Of a stretch of DNA of 38,099 nucleotides, positions 16,940 to 24,313 are shown in pieces. The notes beneath the pieces were generated by a model. It was not told where the DNA came from and made no database searches. It saw only the letters and a list, made by a program, of their open reading frames with translations. The DNA is taken from positions 960-39,058 of the forward strand of contig JAJYVC010000003.1 in the NCBI GenBank assembly GCA_021792235.1, in the 5' to 3' direction. The translations under genes and the position numbers were made by a program. Source of the stretch: Microcaldota archaeon (GTDB lineage: Archaea; Micrarchaeota; Micrarchaeia; Micrarchaeales; CABMGC01). The first letter of the stretch is position 1; the number at the start of each line of letters is the position of its first letter.

Positions 16940-17584
16940 GTGGCTGATGATATGCTGGTTCTCTCAATAACGTCATGGTTGCTGCAGGTCATCTCAGGAA
17001 CCTACTCAACCATAAATACGTTTATAACTACACATGGGCTAGCGGCCATAGTGGCGCTGATGGCCCTGGAATCTGCATCTTTACCAATACCAAGCGAGGT
17101 AATACTGCCTCTTGCGGGCAGGTTTGCGGCAGCTGGTGATTTCAGTTTATATCTGGCTATTGCAGCATCGATAGTCGGTACAGTGATAGGGATAACGGTA
17201 GATTATGCAATAGCATATGTGCTGGAAAAGGAGGTAGTGTACAAGCACCTAAGTGCATTCCACATAAAGAAGTCTGATCTTGACGCATTCGATGCGTGGT
17301 TCGCAAAGAACGGCGCATTCGCAGTCTTCGTCGCAAGGCTGCTCCCTGTGGTAAGGGGGCTGATAAGCCTACCAGCCGGGTTCGCAAAGATGTCGCTAAG
17401 GGACTTCTACTTGTACTCGATAGCAGGGTCGCTGATATGGAATGTCGCATTGATAATGTTCGGGTACTGGGCCCTAGCAACATCTAATGCACAGCTCATG
17501 TTTGCTGCAATTGCCGCATTTGCTATAGTGCTTTACCTTACATACAGGATAGGCATGAAAAGGATAAGCAGACACAGCAAGTAG
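16940..17584 (+). CDS. DedA/VTT family membrane protein
   Basis: A 214-residue membrane protein with about five hydrophobic segments. Family marks: ALESASLPIPSEVILPLAG near the N-terminus, a long cytoplasmic loop, then FVARLLPVVRGLISLPAGFAKMS with the conserved Arg and Gly-Pro-Ala-Gly-type turn, and FGYWAL. DedA proteins are thought to move or flip membrane lipids, including polyprenyl phosphate carriers in bacteria, and to affect ion homeostasis; the exact role here is unknown. GTG 16940 lies about 26 bp after a TATA-like TAATATAC (16911-16918), so a leaderless GTG start is likely; ATG 16952 is the alternative. Confidence 0.85.
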   Translation: MADDMLVLSITSWLLQVISGTYSTINTFITTHGLAAIVALMALESASLPIPSEVILPLAGRFAAAGDFSLYLAIAASIVGTVIGITVDYAIAYVLEKEVVYKHLSAFHIKKSDLDAFDAWFAKNGAFAVFVARLLPVVRGLISLPAGFAKMSLRDFYLYSIAGSLIWNVALIMFGYWALATSNAQLMFAAIAAFAIVLYLTYRIGMKRISRHSK

Positions 17585-17623
17585 CGCGCAGATGGGAAAT
17601 GCGAATTATATGCGTCACAGAAC

Positions 17624-17953
17624 CTATGCGGCTTTTGATTCAAGTATGTAGTTCTTCACTATCTTTATTACTTGGTCGATTGCCTTCTTTATGTCTGCCT
17701 CGGTCTTAGCTCCGGTGCATATTATCTTTCCGTTCTTGAACAGGAGCAGTGCTGTCTTTGGTTCATGTATCTTGCATATGGCGCCAGGGAACTGCTCTGG
17801 CTCATAATCGACGTCAGGCGACGCCTTTGCTATGCCGTAAAGGTCAAGCTCGACACCAAGGTCGGCACTTGCTACTATGTTCTCTATCTTGAACTTCGTG
17901 TTAAGCTCAACACGCTTACCTGACTTTGTCTTAGCAGCATTTGAGTTACCCAT
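17624..17953 (-). CDS. tbp: TATA-binding protein consisting of a single TBP repeat
   Basis: Binds the TATA box to start transcription. Ordinary TBPs are ~180-200 residues with two repeats; this one is 109 residues and has one. After a 20-residue basic tail comes KFKIENIVASADLGVELDL, then YEPEQFPGAICKI, EPKTALLLFKNGKIICTGAK and a C-terminal helix DIKKAIDQVIKIVKNYI, that is, one complete repeat, with both DNA-kinking phenylalanines (F55, F72). Truncation at the edge is excluded: ATG 17953 follows a TATA box, the stop is clean, and only 39 bp separate it from the convergent DedA gene, too little for a second repeat. It most likely works as a homodimer that rebuilds the saddle. Whether another TBP exists elsewhere in the genome cannot be seen. 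Confidence 0.92.
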   Translation of the reverse strand: MGNSNAAKTKSGKRVELNTKFKIENIVASADLGVELDLYGIAKASPDVDYEPEQFPGAICKIHEPKTALLLFKNGKIICTGAKTEADIKKAIDQVIKIVKNYILESKAA

Positions 17954-17984
17954 TTATACCACTATTTAAAGATATCTACTGAAA

Positions 17985-18004
17985 GGTATTTATATATGCA
18001 TACC
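17985..18004. promoter_or_regulatory. Partly palindromic TATA region shared by tbp and rpl21e
   Basis: GGTATTTATATATGCATACC has 5-bp inverted arms (GGTAT/ATACC) around a TATA core that can be read in both directions. It is ~32-51 bp before the tbp ATG and ~46-65 bp before the L21e ATG, so it probably serves one or both divergent genes. A second copy of GGTAT follows at 18009-18013. A second TATA-like TTTAAATA (17964-17971) lies closer to tbp. Confidence 0.5.
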
Positions 18005-18049
18005 AAAAGGTATCTTGCCTGATTGTATACAATTAGCATAGCTGATAGA

Positions 18050-18337
18050 ATGTCGCAGAGGTCGCACGGATTGTTTGTGGGAAGAACGAGGCAGCTTGCA
18101 AGGCACCACCGATTGTCCAGAATGGGAATAACAGGACTAATAAAAGAGTTCAAAATTGATGACAGAGTAGTGATACTCCCAAAGGGCAACTTCAAGAACA
18201 TACCTCATCCCAGGTACAAGGGAAGGGTGGGAAGGGTGATAGAGAAGAGAGGTGCCGCCTATGTCGTTGAGGTTGAAACCTCAAGGTCCAAATCAGCAAA
18301 GATAATAGTGCCTCAGGTGCACCTTGAGAAGGCATGA
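18050..18337 (+). CDS. rpl21e: 50S ribosomal protein L21e
   Basis: A 95-residue basic protein of the large ribosomal subunit, found only in archaea and eukaryotes. MSQRSHGLFVGRTRQLARH at the N-terminus and PHPRYKGRVGRVIEKRGAAYVVEVE in the middle match the family; the SH3-like barrel ends with IIVPQVHLEKA. ATG 18050 gives the canonical start; an open frame extends 9 codons further but begins inside the promoter. In many archaea L21e sits just before rpoF and the DUF655 gene. Here those two genes are 1.4 kb away on the other strand, so the usual cluster is split and inverted. Confidence 0.95.
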   Translation: MSQRSHGLFVGRTRQLARHHRLSRMGITGLIKEFKIDDRVVILPKGNFKNIPHPRYKGRVGRVIEKRGAAYVVEVETSRSKSAKIIVPQVHLEKA

Positions 18338-18463
18338 ACAGGCATCTGGCATAATGGAATCCTGACTTATTCTGCAGTCTGTTCGTACAAAATACTTAAA
18401 TCCGCAGACAGCGGATTAGTACAATGCTGCAATTTTGCAGTTGTAAAGGCGATAAAAGATATC

Positions 18464-19117
18464 ATGAAACCATACAAGCATATATTCTTCGACTGGGATG
18501 GCTGCGTAGCCGACACTCTGGGCATGTGGTTCAGCGCGATAGACTCTTCGCTGGACGAATGCAGGATACGTCATTCAGAACGTGATGTACTCTTCCTTCT
18601 GAACAATCTCTATACTGGTGCCATGCGGCTTGGAATGAATCATGACGAATACGGGGTGTTCAAGAAAATGGTCTATGAAAAGGGCGAGGCAAACGCTGAA
18701 AATGTCCGTTTGTACGAAGGTGCAGAACAGCTGCTTGGTAGACTCAAGGCAGGCGGCAAGAGCATCGCGCTTATATCGAGCGGTTCAAGGGGGCCTCTTG
18801 ACCGCATGCTCAGGATCACTGGAGCGAGGTGGTATTTCGATTTAGTGGTCAGCGGATCCGACGTCGAGAATAGGAAACCGGATCCCGAGGGCATAGCGCT
18901 TGCGCTTGCTAAGTTGGGATCTGAGAAGAACGAAGCCATAATGGTCGGGGACTCGGATCATGACCTTGAAGCTGCGAGAAATGCAGGCATAGATTCGGTG
19001 CTCTTTTACCCTGACACCCACTCGTCCTTCTACGATCTGCAGCTTCTAAAGACCTCAAGGCCAACCTACACTGTAAGCAGATTCGACGAACTTGCCCGGA
19101 TACTTATACTGGGTTAG
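18464..19117 (+). CDS. HAD-superfamily phosphatase (phosphoglycolate phosphatase-like)
   Basis: A 217-residue hydrolase with all four HAD motifs: FFDWDGCVADT (motif I, nucleophile and acid Asp), ISSGSRGPLD (II), RKPDPEGI (III) and VGDSDHDLEAARNAG (IV). A helical cap (about residues 20-85) lies between I and II, which makes it subclass I like Gph and beta-phosphoglucomutase. Substrate cannot be read from sequence. A Cys follows the motif I aspartates where many phosphatases have Thr/Val; this is not disabling. Its 3' end overlaps the convergent DUF655 gene by 4 bp. Confidence 0.87.
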   Translation: MKPYKHIFFDWDGCVADTLGMWFSAIDSSLDECRIRHSERDVLFLLNNLYTGAMRLGMNHDEYGVFKKMVYEKGEANAENVRLYEGAEQLLGRLKAGGKSIALISSGSRGPLDRMLRITGARWYFDLVVSGSDVENRKPDPEGIALALAKLGSEKNEAIMVGDSDHDLEAARNAGIDSVLFYPDTHSSFYDLQLLKTSRPTYTVSRFDELARILILG

Positions 19118-19692
19118 AAGTGCTCCCTTGCAGGAGGCTTGGTCAGGATGTAGAACCTGCTGTCTCCCTTGAGCTCAAGTATAACTCTTTCGGTCAGAAG
19201 CTTGACGGGATCCTGCAGAAGGGGTACGCGCTTAGATATATCCTCAAAATTCTCGAACGGTTTTTCGTCCCTCGCGTCAAGCAGGGCTGCGAGGTGCTTC
19301 TTGCCTATGCCTGGAAGTAGCTCCAGCGAGTGCACCCTTATGTTCAATGGACCTGCGCTGTTGAATATGGCTACGAATTTCTTCTCGTTGCCTTTTATCA
19401 GGTTGCTTACTGCAGTGTGAAGCTCGTTCTTCGAGACCTCTGTAAGATCATTGAACATCAATCGTCCTTTTATTATTGCTATCTTGTCCCTTTCACCCTT
19501 GCCTATGTACACCCTCTCACCTATTCTTATGTCAGGGCTCTTTGGCACTGCCTCAAGGAGCGTGAACTTCTCTTCGCCTATCATCTGCACTACCGGTTCA
19601 GATCTAACTGAGGTTGACCTGCCTGTAGGAAGGAAGTCTAGCACTATTGCATATTCTTCAAGATTCTCCCTTCTCTGCTCTAGCTCCTGCAT
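19114..19692 (-). CDS. DUF655 family RNA/DNA-associated protein
   Basis: A 192-residue archaeal protein with an N-terminal OB-like beta domain (EEYAIVLDFLPTGRS, RIGERVYIGKGERDKI) and a C-terminal helix-hairpin-helix region (LELLPGIGKKHLAALLDAR, FENFEDISKRVPLL). This is the DUF655 pattern; function is unknown, but the hairpin suggests nucleic-acid binding. In most archaea it follows rpoF, as here with a 21-nt gap, so it is co-transcribed with an RNA polymerase subunit. ATG 19692 (MQELEQRREN) is preferred to one six codons earlier at 19710, which would come within 4 nt of the rpoF stop. Confidence 0.9.
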   Translation of the reverse strand: MQELEQRRENLEEYAIVLDFLPTGRSTSVRSEPVVQMIGEEKFTLLEAVPKSPDIRIGERVYIGKGERDKIAIIKGRLMFNDLTEVSKNELHTAVSNLIKGNEKKFVAIFNSAGPLNIRVHSLELLPGIGKKHLAALLDARDEKPFENFEDISKRVPLLQDPVKLLTERVILELKGDSRFYILTKPPAREHF

Positions 19693-19713
19693 CACAACAC
19701 CCCAAAACAAAAG

Positions 19714-20055
19714 TTATTTAGAATAGCTCTTCACTACGGCAAGTATCTTGTTCACTGTCTCGTCTTCCGCAGGCTGCCTGTTCTTGTCCATTGCAAGGAT
19801 CAGCTTGGCAAGGCTGGCGTCGTCCGGCATTATTTCTATGAACTTGAGGGCAAGTCTCTCGTCAAGCCCGAGCTCCTCGAGCTCCTTCTTCATCCTCTTG
19901 GCATCAGATCCCTTCAGCTTGGAGAACCTGCCAGCGTACTCGTAAGCAAGCGTCTGCTCGTAGCCAAGCTCGCCCTCCTTCTTTCTGTCCTCTAGTATGT
20001 CGAGGACTTCGGGCACGGAGACTAGCTTGCCACCATATTTCTTCTTTCCTGCCAT
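19714..20055 (-). CDS. rpoF: DNA-directed RNA polymerase subunit F (Rpb4)
   Basis: A 113-residue protein, partner of RpoE in the stalk of archaeal RNA polymerase. MAGKKKYGGKLVSVPEVLDIL, the helical LGYEQTLAYEYAGRFSKL, and the C-terminal HRDC-like helices with LALKFIEIMPDDASLAKLIL match RpoF. Start taken at ATG 20055; another in-frame start lies three codons upstream. TATA-like TTTAAATTAAG at about 20090-20100. Forms an operon with DUF655. Confidence 0.92.
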   Translation of the reverse strand: MAGKKKYGGKLVSVPEVLDILEDRKKEGELGYEQTLAYEYAGRFSKLKGSDAKRMKKELEELGLDERLALKFIEIMPDDASLAKLILAMDKNRQPAEDETVNKILAVVKSYSK

Positions 20056-20179
20056 GAATAGCACCTTAAGCCAGCTATATTATGCCTGATGCTTAATTTA
20101 AACCTTTTGTATGGCCGGCGCAGGGCATACCAAAAACTGAAGTAAACGCTTATAAACAATGAATGATCTCCTATGAGCA

Positions 20180-21196
20180 GTGCAGGTTATGGATGGAAGC
20201 GAAGTTTCAATAGTGTCAATTGCCAACACAATGCTAATAGATGCCATACTCGGATCAAACAGCGTTGATGAGGCAAGCCTTGCAATAAGGCTTGGCGCAG
20301 ATGTCAACTCACTTAACCCTGTGGACATAATACACAACGGGGTGAAAAGGACCGTCGGCGTCACTCCGCTTATGGGCAGTGTCACTAGATCTGGCAGGGA
20401 TCCAAGGATAGTTGAGCTGCTGCTTGAGAACGGTGCAGACCCGACCTACCACAAGGCCACCAGCAGGACAGGCGTCATACACCTTGCAGCATATTCCTGC
20501 ACTCCAGAGATAATCAACGCCCTTGTCCGGTCCAAGCTTGTCGATGTCAATTTGCCTGACAATGATGAAACAACCCCGTTAGTATATGCTATAAAGGCCC
20601 GCAAGCCACAGAACATGAGGGCACTTCTGGATGCAGGCGCAGACGTGAATTACGGAGGACCAGAAGGAATACTGCCGGTGATCGAGGCTACGAAGGGCAA
20701 TGATGATCATGCACTGTCCATCCTTTTCGAGTACGGGGTAAATGTCAATGTGAGGGACAGCGAATTGGCATCGCCTCTGCATTATGCTGCCATGCTCAAC
20801 AACACGGGCATAGCGAGGATGCTTATTAGGAAGGGTGCAGACCTCGATGCAATGGATGGAAACGCGCAGACGCCGCTGCTCAGGGCATGCTTTGACGGAA
20901 ATGCCGATGTCGCAAAGGTTCTGGCAGATGCTGGTGCTGATGTTAACGCAAAGGATGTTGCAGGAATGACTCCGCTAATGCTTGCTGTAAAGTCGGGTGA
21001 TGCTGAACTTGCAGCTTATCTAATTTCGAAATCAGCCGACGTGAGGGCGGTCGATGCGCAGGGCTACGACGCGCTAACTTATGCATATGCAAAGAGAGAC
21101 AATGGGCCTCTGGTAAAGCTGCTGAGGGATGGTAACGAGGCAGCATTGCAGCTCAGGAGAGACGGCATTTCTACAGAAAGAAGAAAGGTAAAATAG
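20180..21196 (+). CDS. Ankyrin-repeat protein A
   Basis: A 338-residue protein (GTG 20180; ATG 20189 equally possible) built almost wholly of ankyrin repeats. After a cap (SIANTMLIDAILGSNSVDEASLAIRLGADVN) come about eight repeats with the consensus TPLHxAA..G....LL..GAD, for example SPLHYAAMLNNTGIARMLI and TPLMLAVKSGDAELAAYLI. No signal peptide and no membrane segment, so cytoplasmic unless exported by an unusual route. Role is presumably protein binding; partner unknown. The TATA box TTATAAA (20151-20157) is about 26 bp before the GTG, so this gene has its own promoter. Closely related in cap and order to protein B downstream. Confidence 0.9.
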   Translation: MQVMDGSEVSIVSIANTMLIDAILGSNSVDEASLAIRLGADVNSLNPVDIIHNGVKRTVGVTPLMGSVTRSGRDPRIVELLLENGADPTYHKATSRTGVIHLAAYSCTPEIINALVRSKLVDVNLPDNDETTPLVYAIKARKPQNMRALLDAGADVNYGGPEGILPVIEATKGNDDHALSILFEYGVNVNVRDSELASPLHYAAMLNNTGIARMLIRKGADLDAMDGNAQTPLLRACFDGNADVAKVLADAGADVNAKDVAGMTPLMLAVKSGDAELAAYLISKSADVRAVDAQGYDALTYAYAKRDNGPLVKLLRDGNEAALQLRRDGISTERRKVK

Positions 21197-21230
21197 ATGG
21201 ATCTTATAAAGCTGCTATCTGGTGCATGGC

Positions 21231-22133
21231 GTGGTAAAAGAAGCAGACAATGAGATACTCCGCGATCTTGCGCATTCGCTTCTTCGGGATGCCGTAAAAG
21301 ACAATGATCCTGTTCAGGTCGGGATCGCCCTGAGGCTTGGCGCCAACGTCCTGGAGCCTGTGGAATTTGGCACATTGAAGACGTCCAGGGGAACAGTGAC
21401 TGATTCCGCCACGCCACTAATAGCTGCAGTGTCTAGGAAGGATGCGAGTGCAGAGGTTGTAAGGCAGCTCCTAGACGCAGGCGCAGATGCTAACTCATCG
21501 GAACATGGCATCAGCCCACCAATCCACCGGGCGGCGTATTACAACAACACGGAGGTGACAAAGCTGCTCGCAGAGCGCGGGGCCGATGTGAATTTGCAGG
21601 ACAGGTTGGGCAAGACATCGTTGGCATGGGCCGCGCAGGCCGGCAGCACTGCGGCAGCCATAATCCTATTGGAACACGGTGCAGATCCTGAGATAGCCAC
21701 CAATGACAATGAGAAGCCGTTGGCTATAGCGATGAAGAATGCAAGACTTGATTTCTCAGAGATGCTGTTGCTCAAAGGTGCATCGGCAAATACAACAGAC
21801 AGATACGGAAATCCGGTGCTCCACATGGCGATAGGAAGGAACAGTCTCAGGCTCTCCTCTCTGATGGTGCTGAAGGGTGCCGATGTAAATGCAAGGGACA
21901 ATTCAGGCAACACTCCTCTAATACTCGCAGTGATATCTGGCAATGCGGCGATATGCAAGAAGTTGCTCGATGCTGGTGCCGATCCGATGCTCTCTGACAA
22001 AGCCGGCAAGAGCGCGTCGCAGTACGCTGCCCTCTCTCCAGACCCTATAATAAATGTCCTGTTTAGAAATGTCACCGCACAGAAACAGCTTGGAAGCCAA
22101 GGACCAGCGGCGGTGCGCAGGAAGATAAGCTGA
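21231..22133 (+). CDS. Ankyrin-repeat protein B, paralogue of A
   Basis: About 300 residues. The N-terminal cap (LAHSLLRDAVKDNDPVQVGIALRLGANV) corresponds to that of protein A, including the loop that precedes the first full repeat (TATPLI/TPLM). About seven repeats follow, such as PPIHRAAYYNNTEVTKLLA and TPLILAVISGNAAICKKLL, ending in a basic tail. GTG 21231 is chosen because TTATAAAG at 21204-21211 is about 26 bp upstream; GTG 21222 is also in frame. Only 34 bp separate it from gene A, yet it seems to have its own TATA box. The pair looks like a tandem duplication followed by divergence. Confidence 0.88.
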   Translation: MVKEADNEILRDLAHSLLRDAVKDNDPVQVGIALRLGANVLEPVEFGTLKTSRGTVTDSATPLIAAVSRKDASAEVVRQLLDAGADANSSEHGISPPIHRAAYYNNTEVTKLLAERGADVNLQDRLGKTSLAWAAQAGSTAAAIILLEHGADPEIATNDNEKPLAIAMKNARLDFSEMLLLKGASANTTDRYGNPVLHMAIGRNSLRLSSLMVLKGADVNARDNSGNTPLILAVISGNAAICKKLLDAGADPMLSDKAGKSASQYAALSPDPIINVLFRNVTAQKQLGSQGPAAVRRKIS

Positions 22134-22181
22134 CCATCAATCTTTAAAGCTTTAATCACTATTCCTTTAAATGCTGATAAA

Positions 22182-23093
22182 GTGATCGATGCAAAAGATG
22201 CGTATCAGAAGGTTGAAGAGGAGGTAAAGAAGCACATAGCAGGCAAGACCGAGGTTATAGAGCTGCTGTTCATAGGGCTCCTGGCCAACGGCCATGTGTT
22301 GCTAGAGGGGGTGCCAGGGGTTGCAAAGACGACCATGAGCAAGGCTCTGGCAAGCACGATACAGGCTGATTTCAAGAGGATACAGTGCATGCCCGACATC
22401 ATACCTGAGGACATACTAGGGCAGGCGTATTATGATGAGAACAGGGATCTAAAGATAAAGAAGGGCCCGATATTCACAAACATACTGCTTGCGGATGAAC
22501 TCAACAGGGCCCCAACGAAGACTATGGCTGCATTCCTAGAAGCACTTGAGGAGAGGCAGGTATCCATAGGTGGCGCGGATCTCCCCCTGCCGAAGCCATT
22601 CATGGCCATAGCCACGCAGAACCCGCTTACCATAGAAGGCACCAGCCCGCTTCCAAAAGTACTTGCGGACAGGTTCATAATGCGCATAGCAGTCACTTAC
22701 CCGTCACTTGAGGAGGAAGAATCCATGCTGAGACTCAAGGAAGCAGAGGATAAGGTCATGACTAAAAAGGTGCTAACCCCTACTGACATACTGGACCTGC
22801 AGGAGCAGGTGAAGTCAGTTGCATTCCCCGAAGATGTCGGCGAGTATGTCGCGCGCCTTGTGGACGCATCAAGGACAGAAATGCACATAGTAATGGGTGC
22901 AAGCCCCAGGGCAGATCTTTCATTCATGATGTGCGGCAAGGCCAAGGCGCTAATAGAGGGTAGGAAGGAAGTAACCAAAGATGACATAAGAGCTCTCGCA
23001 AAGCCTGTTTTGAGCCACAGGATAGTCGTCAGGTCGACAGGAGGAATAGGGGTAAACGGCATAATCGACGGCATACTTGCGAGCAACAGGTAG
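22182..23093 (+). CDS. MoxR-type AAA+ ATPase
   Basis: A 303-residue ATPase with Walker A EGVPGVAKTTMSKAL, the QCMPDIIPEDILG segment, Walker B ILLADELNRAPTKT, sensor 1 IATQNPLTIEGTSPLP, and arginine-finger region VLADRFIMRI. These match the MoxR branch, whose members act as chaperones for VWA-domain partners. No VWA gene lies beside it: upstream are the ankyrin genes and downstream a convergent gene, so its partner must be elsewhere, perhaps the product at the right end of the window. GTG 22182 start; TATA-like TTTAAA elements at 22141-22146 and 22166-22171. Confidence 0.92.
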   Translation: MIDAKDAYQKVEEEVKKHIAGKTEVIELLFIGLLANGHVLLEGVPGVAKTTMSKALASTIQADFKRIQCMPDIIPEDILGQAYYDENRDLKIKKGPIFTNILLADELNRAPTKTMAAFLEALEERQVSIGGADLPLPKPFMAIATQNPLTIEGTSPLPKVLADRFIMRIAVTYPSLEEEESMLRLKEAEDKVMTKKVLTPTDILDLQEQVKSVAFPEDVGEYVARLVDASRTEMHIVMGASPRADLSFMMCGKAKALIEGRKEVTKDDIRALAKPVLSHRIVVRSTGGIGVNGIIDGILASNR

Positions 23094-23687
23094 TTATTTC
23101 TCGGTTATGCCCATGAGCAGTTCATGGCTCCTGAGGGAATCACTCTTGCTCACGACGAGCAGGGTTTCTGTATAGCAGGAAACGAACTCTATTATGTTTA
23201 TGTTCTGCTCGGCGAGCAGCGAGGCTATGAATGCGACGAAACCTGGAAGTGCCTCAAGCCTCTCCTCTGAATGTATTATTATCGCTGATGCGTCGGAGGT
23301 CACTTTTATTGTGCCCCTGTCCTTCTTTAGTCTCTTCAGCTCTGTATCGTCGGATACGAGGTACACGTAGTAATCGCTCAGCTTTATCTTGCCGCTCTTA
23401 GCCGCATCGATGTCCGAAGTCGATATAACTACAGATATACCGCTGCTTATGGTCACCCTGCTCTGGCTAAGTATCGATGTCGCATGCTTCTCTATGTTGA
23501 TGTCCTTATCGCGCAGCTCAGCGGCATACCTCCTTAGCGCACCCTTTATGGCATGGTAATTCCTCACCTGAAGGTCGCGCTGTATTATACGTGCAAGAGC
23601 GCTGTAATTGACTATGCTCCGCTCAAGCGCTTCAAGCGTGTACGGCTTGTTCTTGAGATAAACCCTTACCATGTCAGCTATGGTCAT
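23094..23687 (-). CDS. ACT-domain protein with N-terminal helical (possible HTH) domain
   Basis: 197 residues from ATG 23687. Residues ~1-60 are helical (TLEALERSIVNYSALARII, NYHAIKGALRRYAAEL) and look like a compact winged-helix domain that recurs in archaeal ACT proteins. The C-terminal part has two beta-rich segments, the last being an ACT domain (ALPGFVAFIASLLAEQNINIIEF, TLLVVSKSD), which usually binds amino acids or similar small ligands. This suggests a ligand-sensing regulator, though no function is proven. Its start touches an inverted repeat (23687-23704) that recurs before three GNAT genes. A longer reading from 23729 would run through that repeat and is unlikely. Confidence 0.75.
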   Translation of the reverse strand: MTIADMVRVYLKNKPYTLEALERSIVNYSALARIIQRDLQVRNYHAIKGALRRYAAELRDKDINIEKHATSILSQSRVTISSGISVVISTSDIDAAKSGKIKLSDYYVYLVSDDTELKRLKKDRGTIKVTSDASAIIIHSEERLEALPGFVAFIASLLAEQNINIIEFVSCYTETLLVVSKSDSLRSHELLMGITEK

Positions 23688-23704
23688 TGTATCACCCGAT
23701 ACAA
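23687..23704. promoter_or_regulatory. Perfect inverted repeat, candidate operator 1
   Basis: TTGTATC-ACCC-GATACAA: 7-bp perfect arms with a 4-nt spacer. It lies in the divergent region between the ACT-domain gene and GNAT gene 1, about 27 bp before the GNAT 1 TATA box (TTATATAT at 23733-23740). The half-sites recur at 24233 and 24907. Confidence 0.6.
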
Positions 23705-23772
23705 AATATACTAATATTGAACAGGACAAAGCTTATATATCTCAAGCAATAACGGACCCTTAAGGGGAAGAC

Positions 23773-24114
23773 ATGGTAGTAAATAAGCCTATATCAATAA
23801 CGAAAAGCACCCAAGCTGACATTCCAAGGATAGCCGCGCTTCTGGGCGCGGAAAGTTCTGCAGCTCTGAGGTCAAGACTTCAGGAAGTCATACGCGATGG
23901 GTTGTCTGTAATTGCAAAGACCGATTCTGGAGAAGTCGTTGGCCATGGCTATGTATTCAATGGCAAGGATGGAGAAGCGCTGTACGTTGCCGTTTCTGAC
24001 AAAAGCCCGTCAGTTCTGCGTAATGACATAGAAGGCGCATTGAGGAAGATATTGAGGCCTGAGCAGGAGGAGTTCAGAGACTACGTGCCTCTCCCAGGTA
24101 CCTGCGACAAATAG
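23773..24114 (+). CDS. GNAT-related protein 1, shortened and lacking the acetyl-CoA loop
   Basis: 113 residues, against 180-190 for its two neighbours. The first half aligns by eye with theirs: ITKSTQADIPRIAALLGAES for the N-terminal helix region and LSVIAKTDSGEVVGHGYVF for strands 2-4 (GNAT 3 has LSFVAKTDSGEIVGHHAAS). Where the others have the acetyl-CoA pyrophosphate loop PEYRGNGIN, it has SDKSPSVLRNDI, and the C-terminal half of the fold is missing. It is therefore unlikely to be an active acetyltransferase; it may be a decayed copy, or a binding protein. ATG 23773 with TATA TTATATAT upstream, and operator 1 before that. Confidence 0.6.
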   Translation: MVVNKPISITKSTQADIPRIAALLGAESSAALRSRLQEVIRDGLSVIAKTDSGEVVGHGYVFNGKDGEALYVAVSDKSPSVLRNDIEGALRKILRPEQEEFRDYVPLPGTCDK

Positions 24115-24232
24115 AATAATCAAATTTGCGAACAACTCCCCTAGAAGGTATCTGTTGTTTATAAGCAATGATGCCGTAGCTTTGCAGTTCTTGTTTAAGT
24201 TGAAAACCGTTTTGCAAAGTTAAGGTTTATTA

Positions 24233-24244
24233 TATCAAATGATA
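24233..24244. promoter_or_regulatory. Inverted repeat, candidate operator 2
   Basis: TATC-AAAT-GATA, a perfect 12-bp palindrome with 4-nt spacer, in the 199-bp gap before GNAT gene 2. Its centre is 27.5 bp before the conserved promoter element at 24266-24280, exactly as at operator 3. Confidence 0.55.
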
Positions 24245-24265
24245 CATTATAGCTCAATTATTGCA

Positions 24266-24280
24266 TAAATATGCCGCAAT
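24266..24280 (+). promoter_or_regulatory. Conserved 15-bp promoter element of GNAT 2
   Basis: TAAATATGCCGCAAT, followed directly by the TATA box TATTATAAAG (24281-24290), about 28 bp before the ATG. The same element with one change lies at 24943-24957 before GNAT 3. It occupies the BRE position or just upstream. Confidence 0.55.
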
Positions 24281-24313
24281 TATTATAAAGCCTAAAACCT
24301 ACAACATCTACAG

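Noticed and set aside
17624..17953. RNase HIII or DNA glycosylase N-terminal TBP-like domain instead of TBP
   Set aside because: The VASADLG, YEPEQFPG and CTGAK phrases are those of true archaeal TBP repeats, and no nuclease or glycosylase domain is attached.
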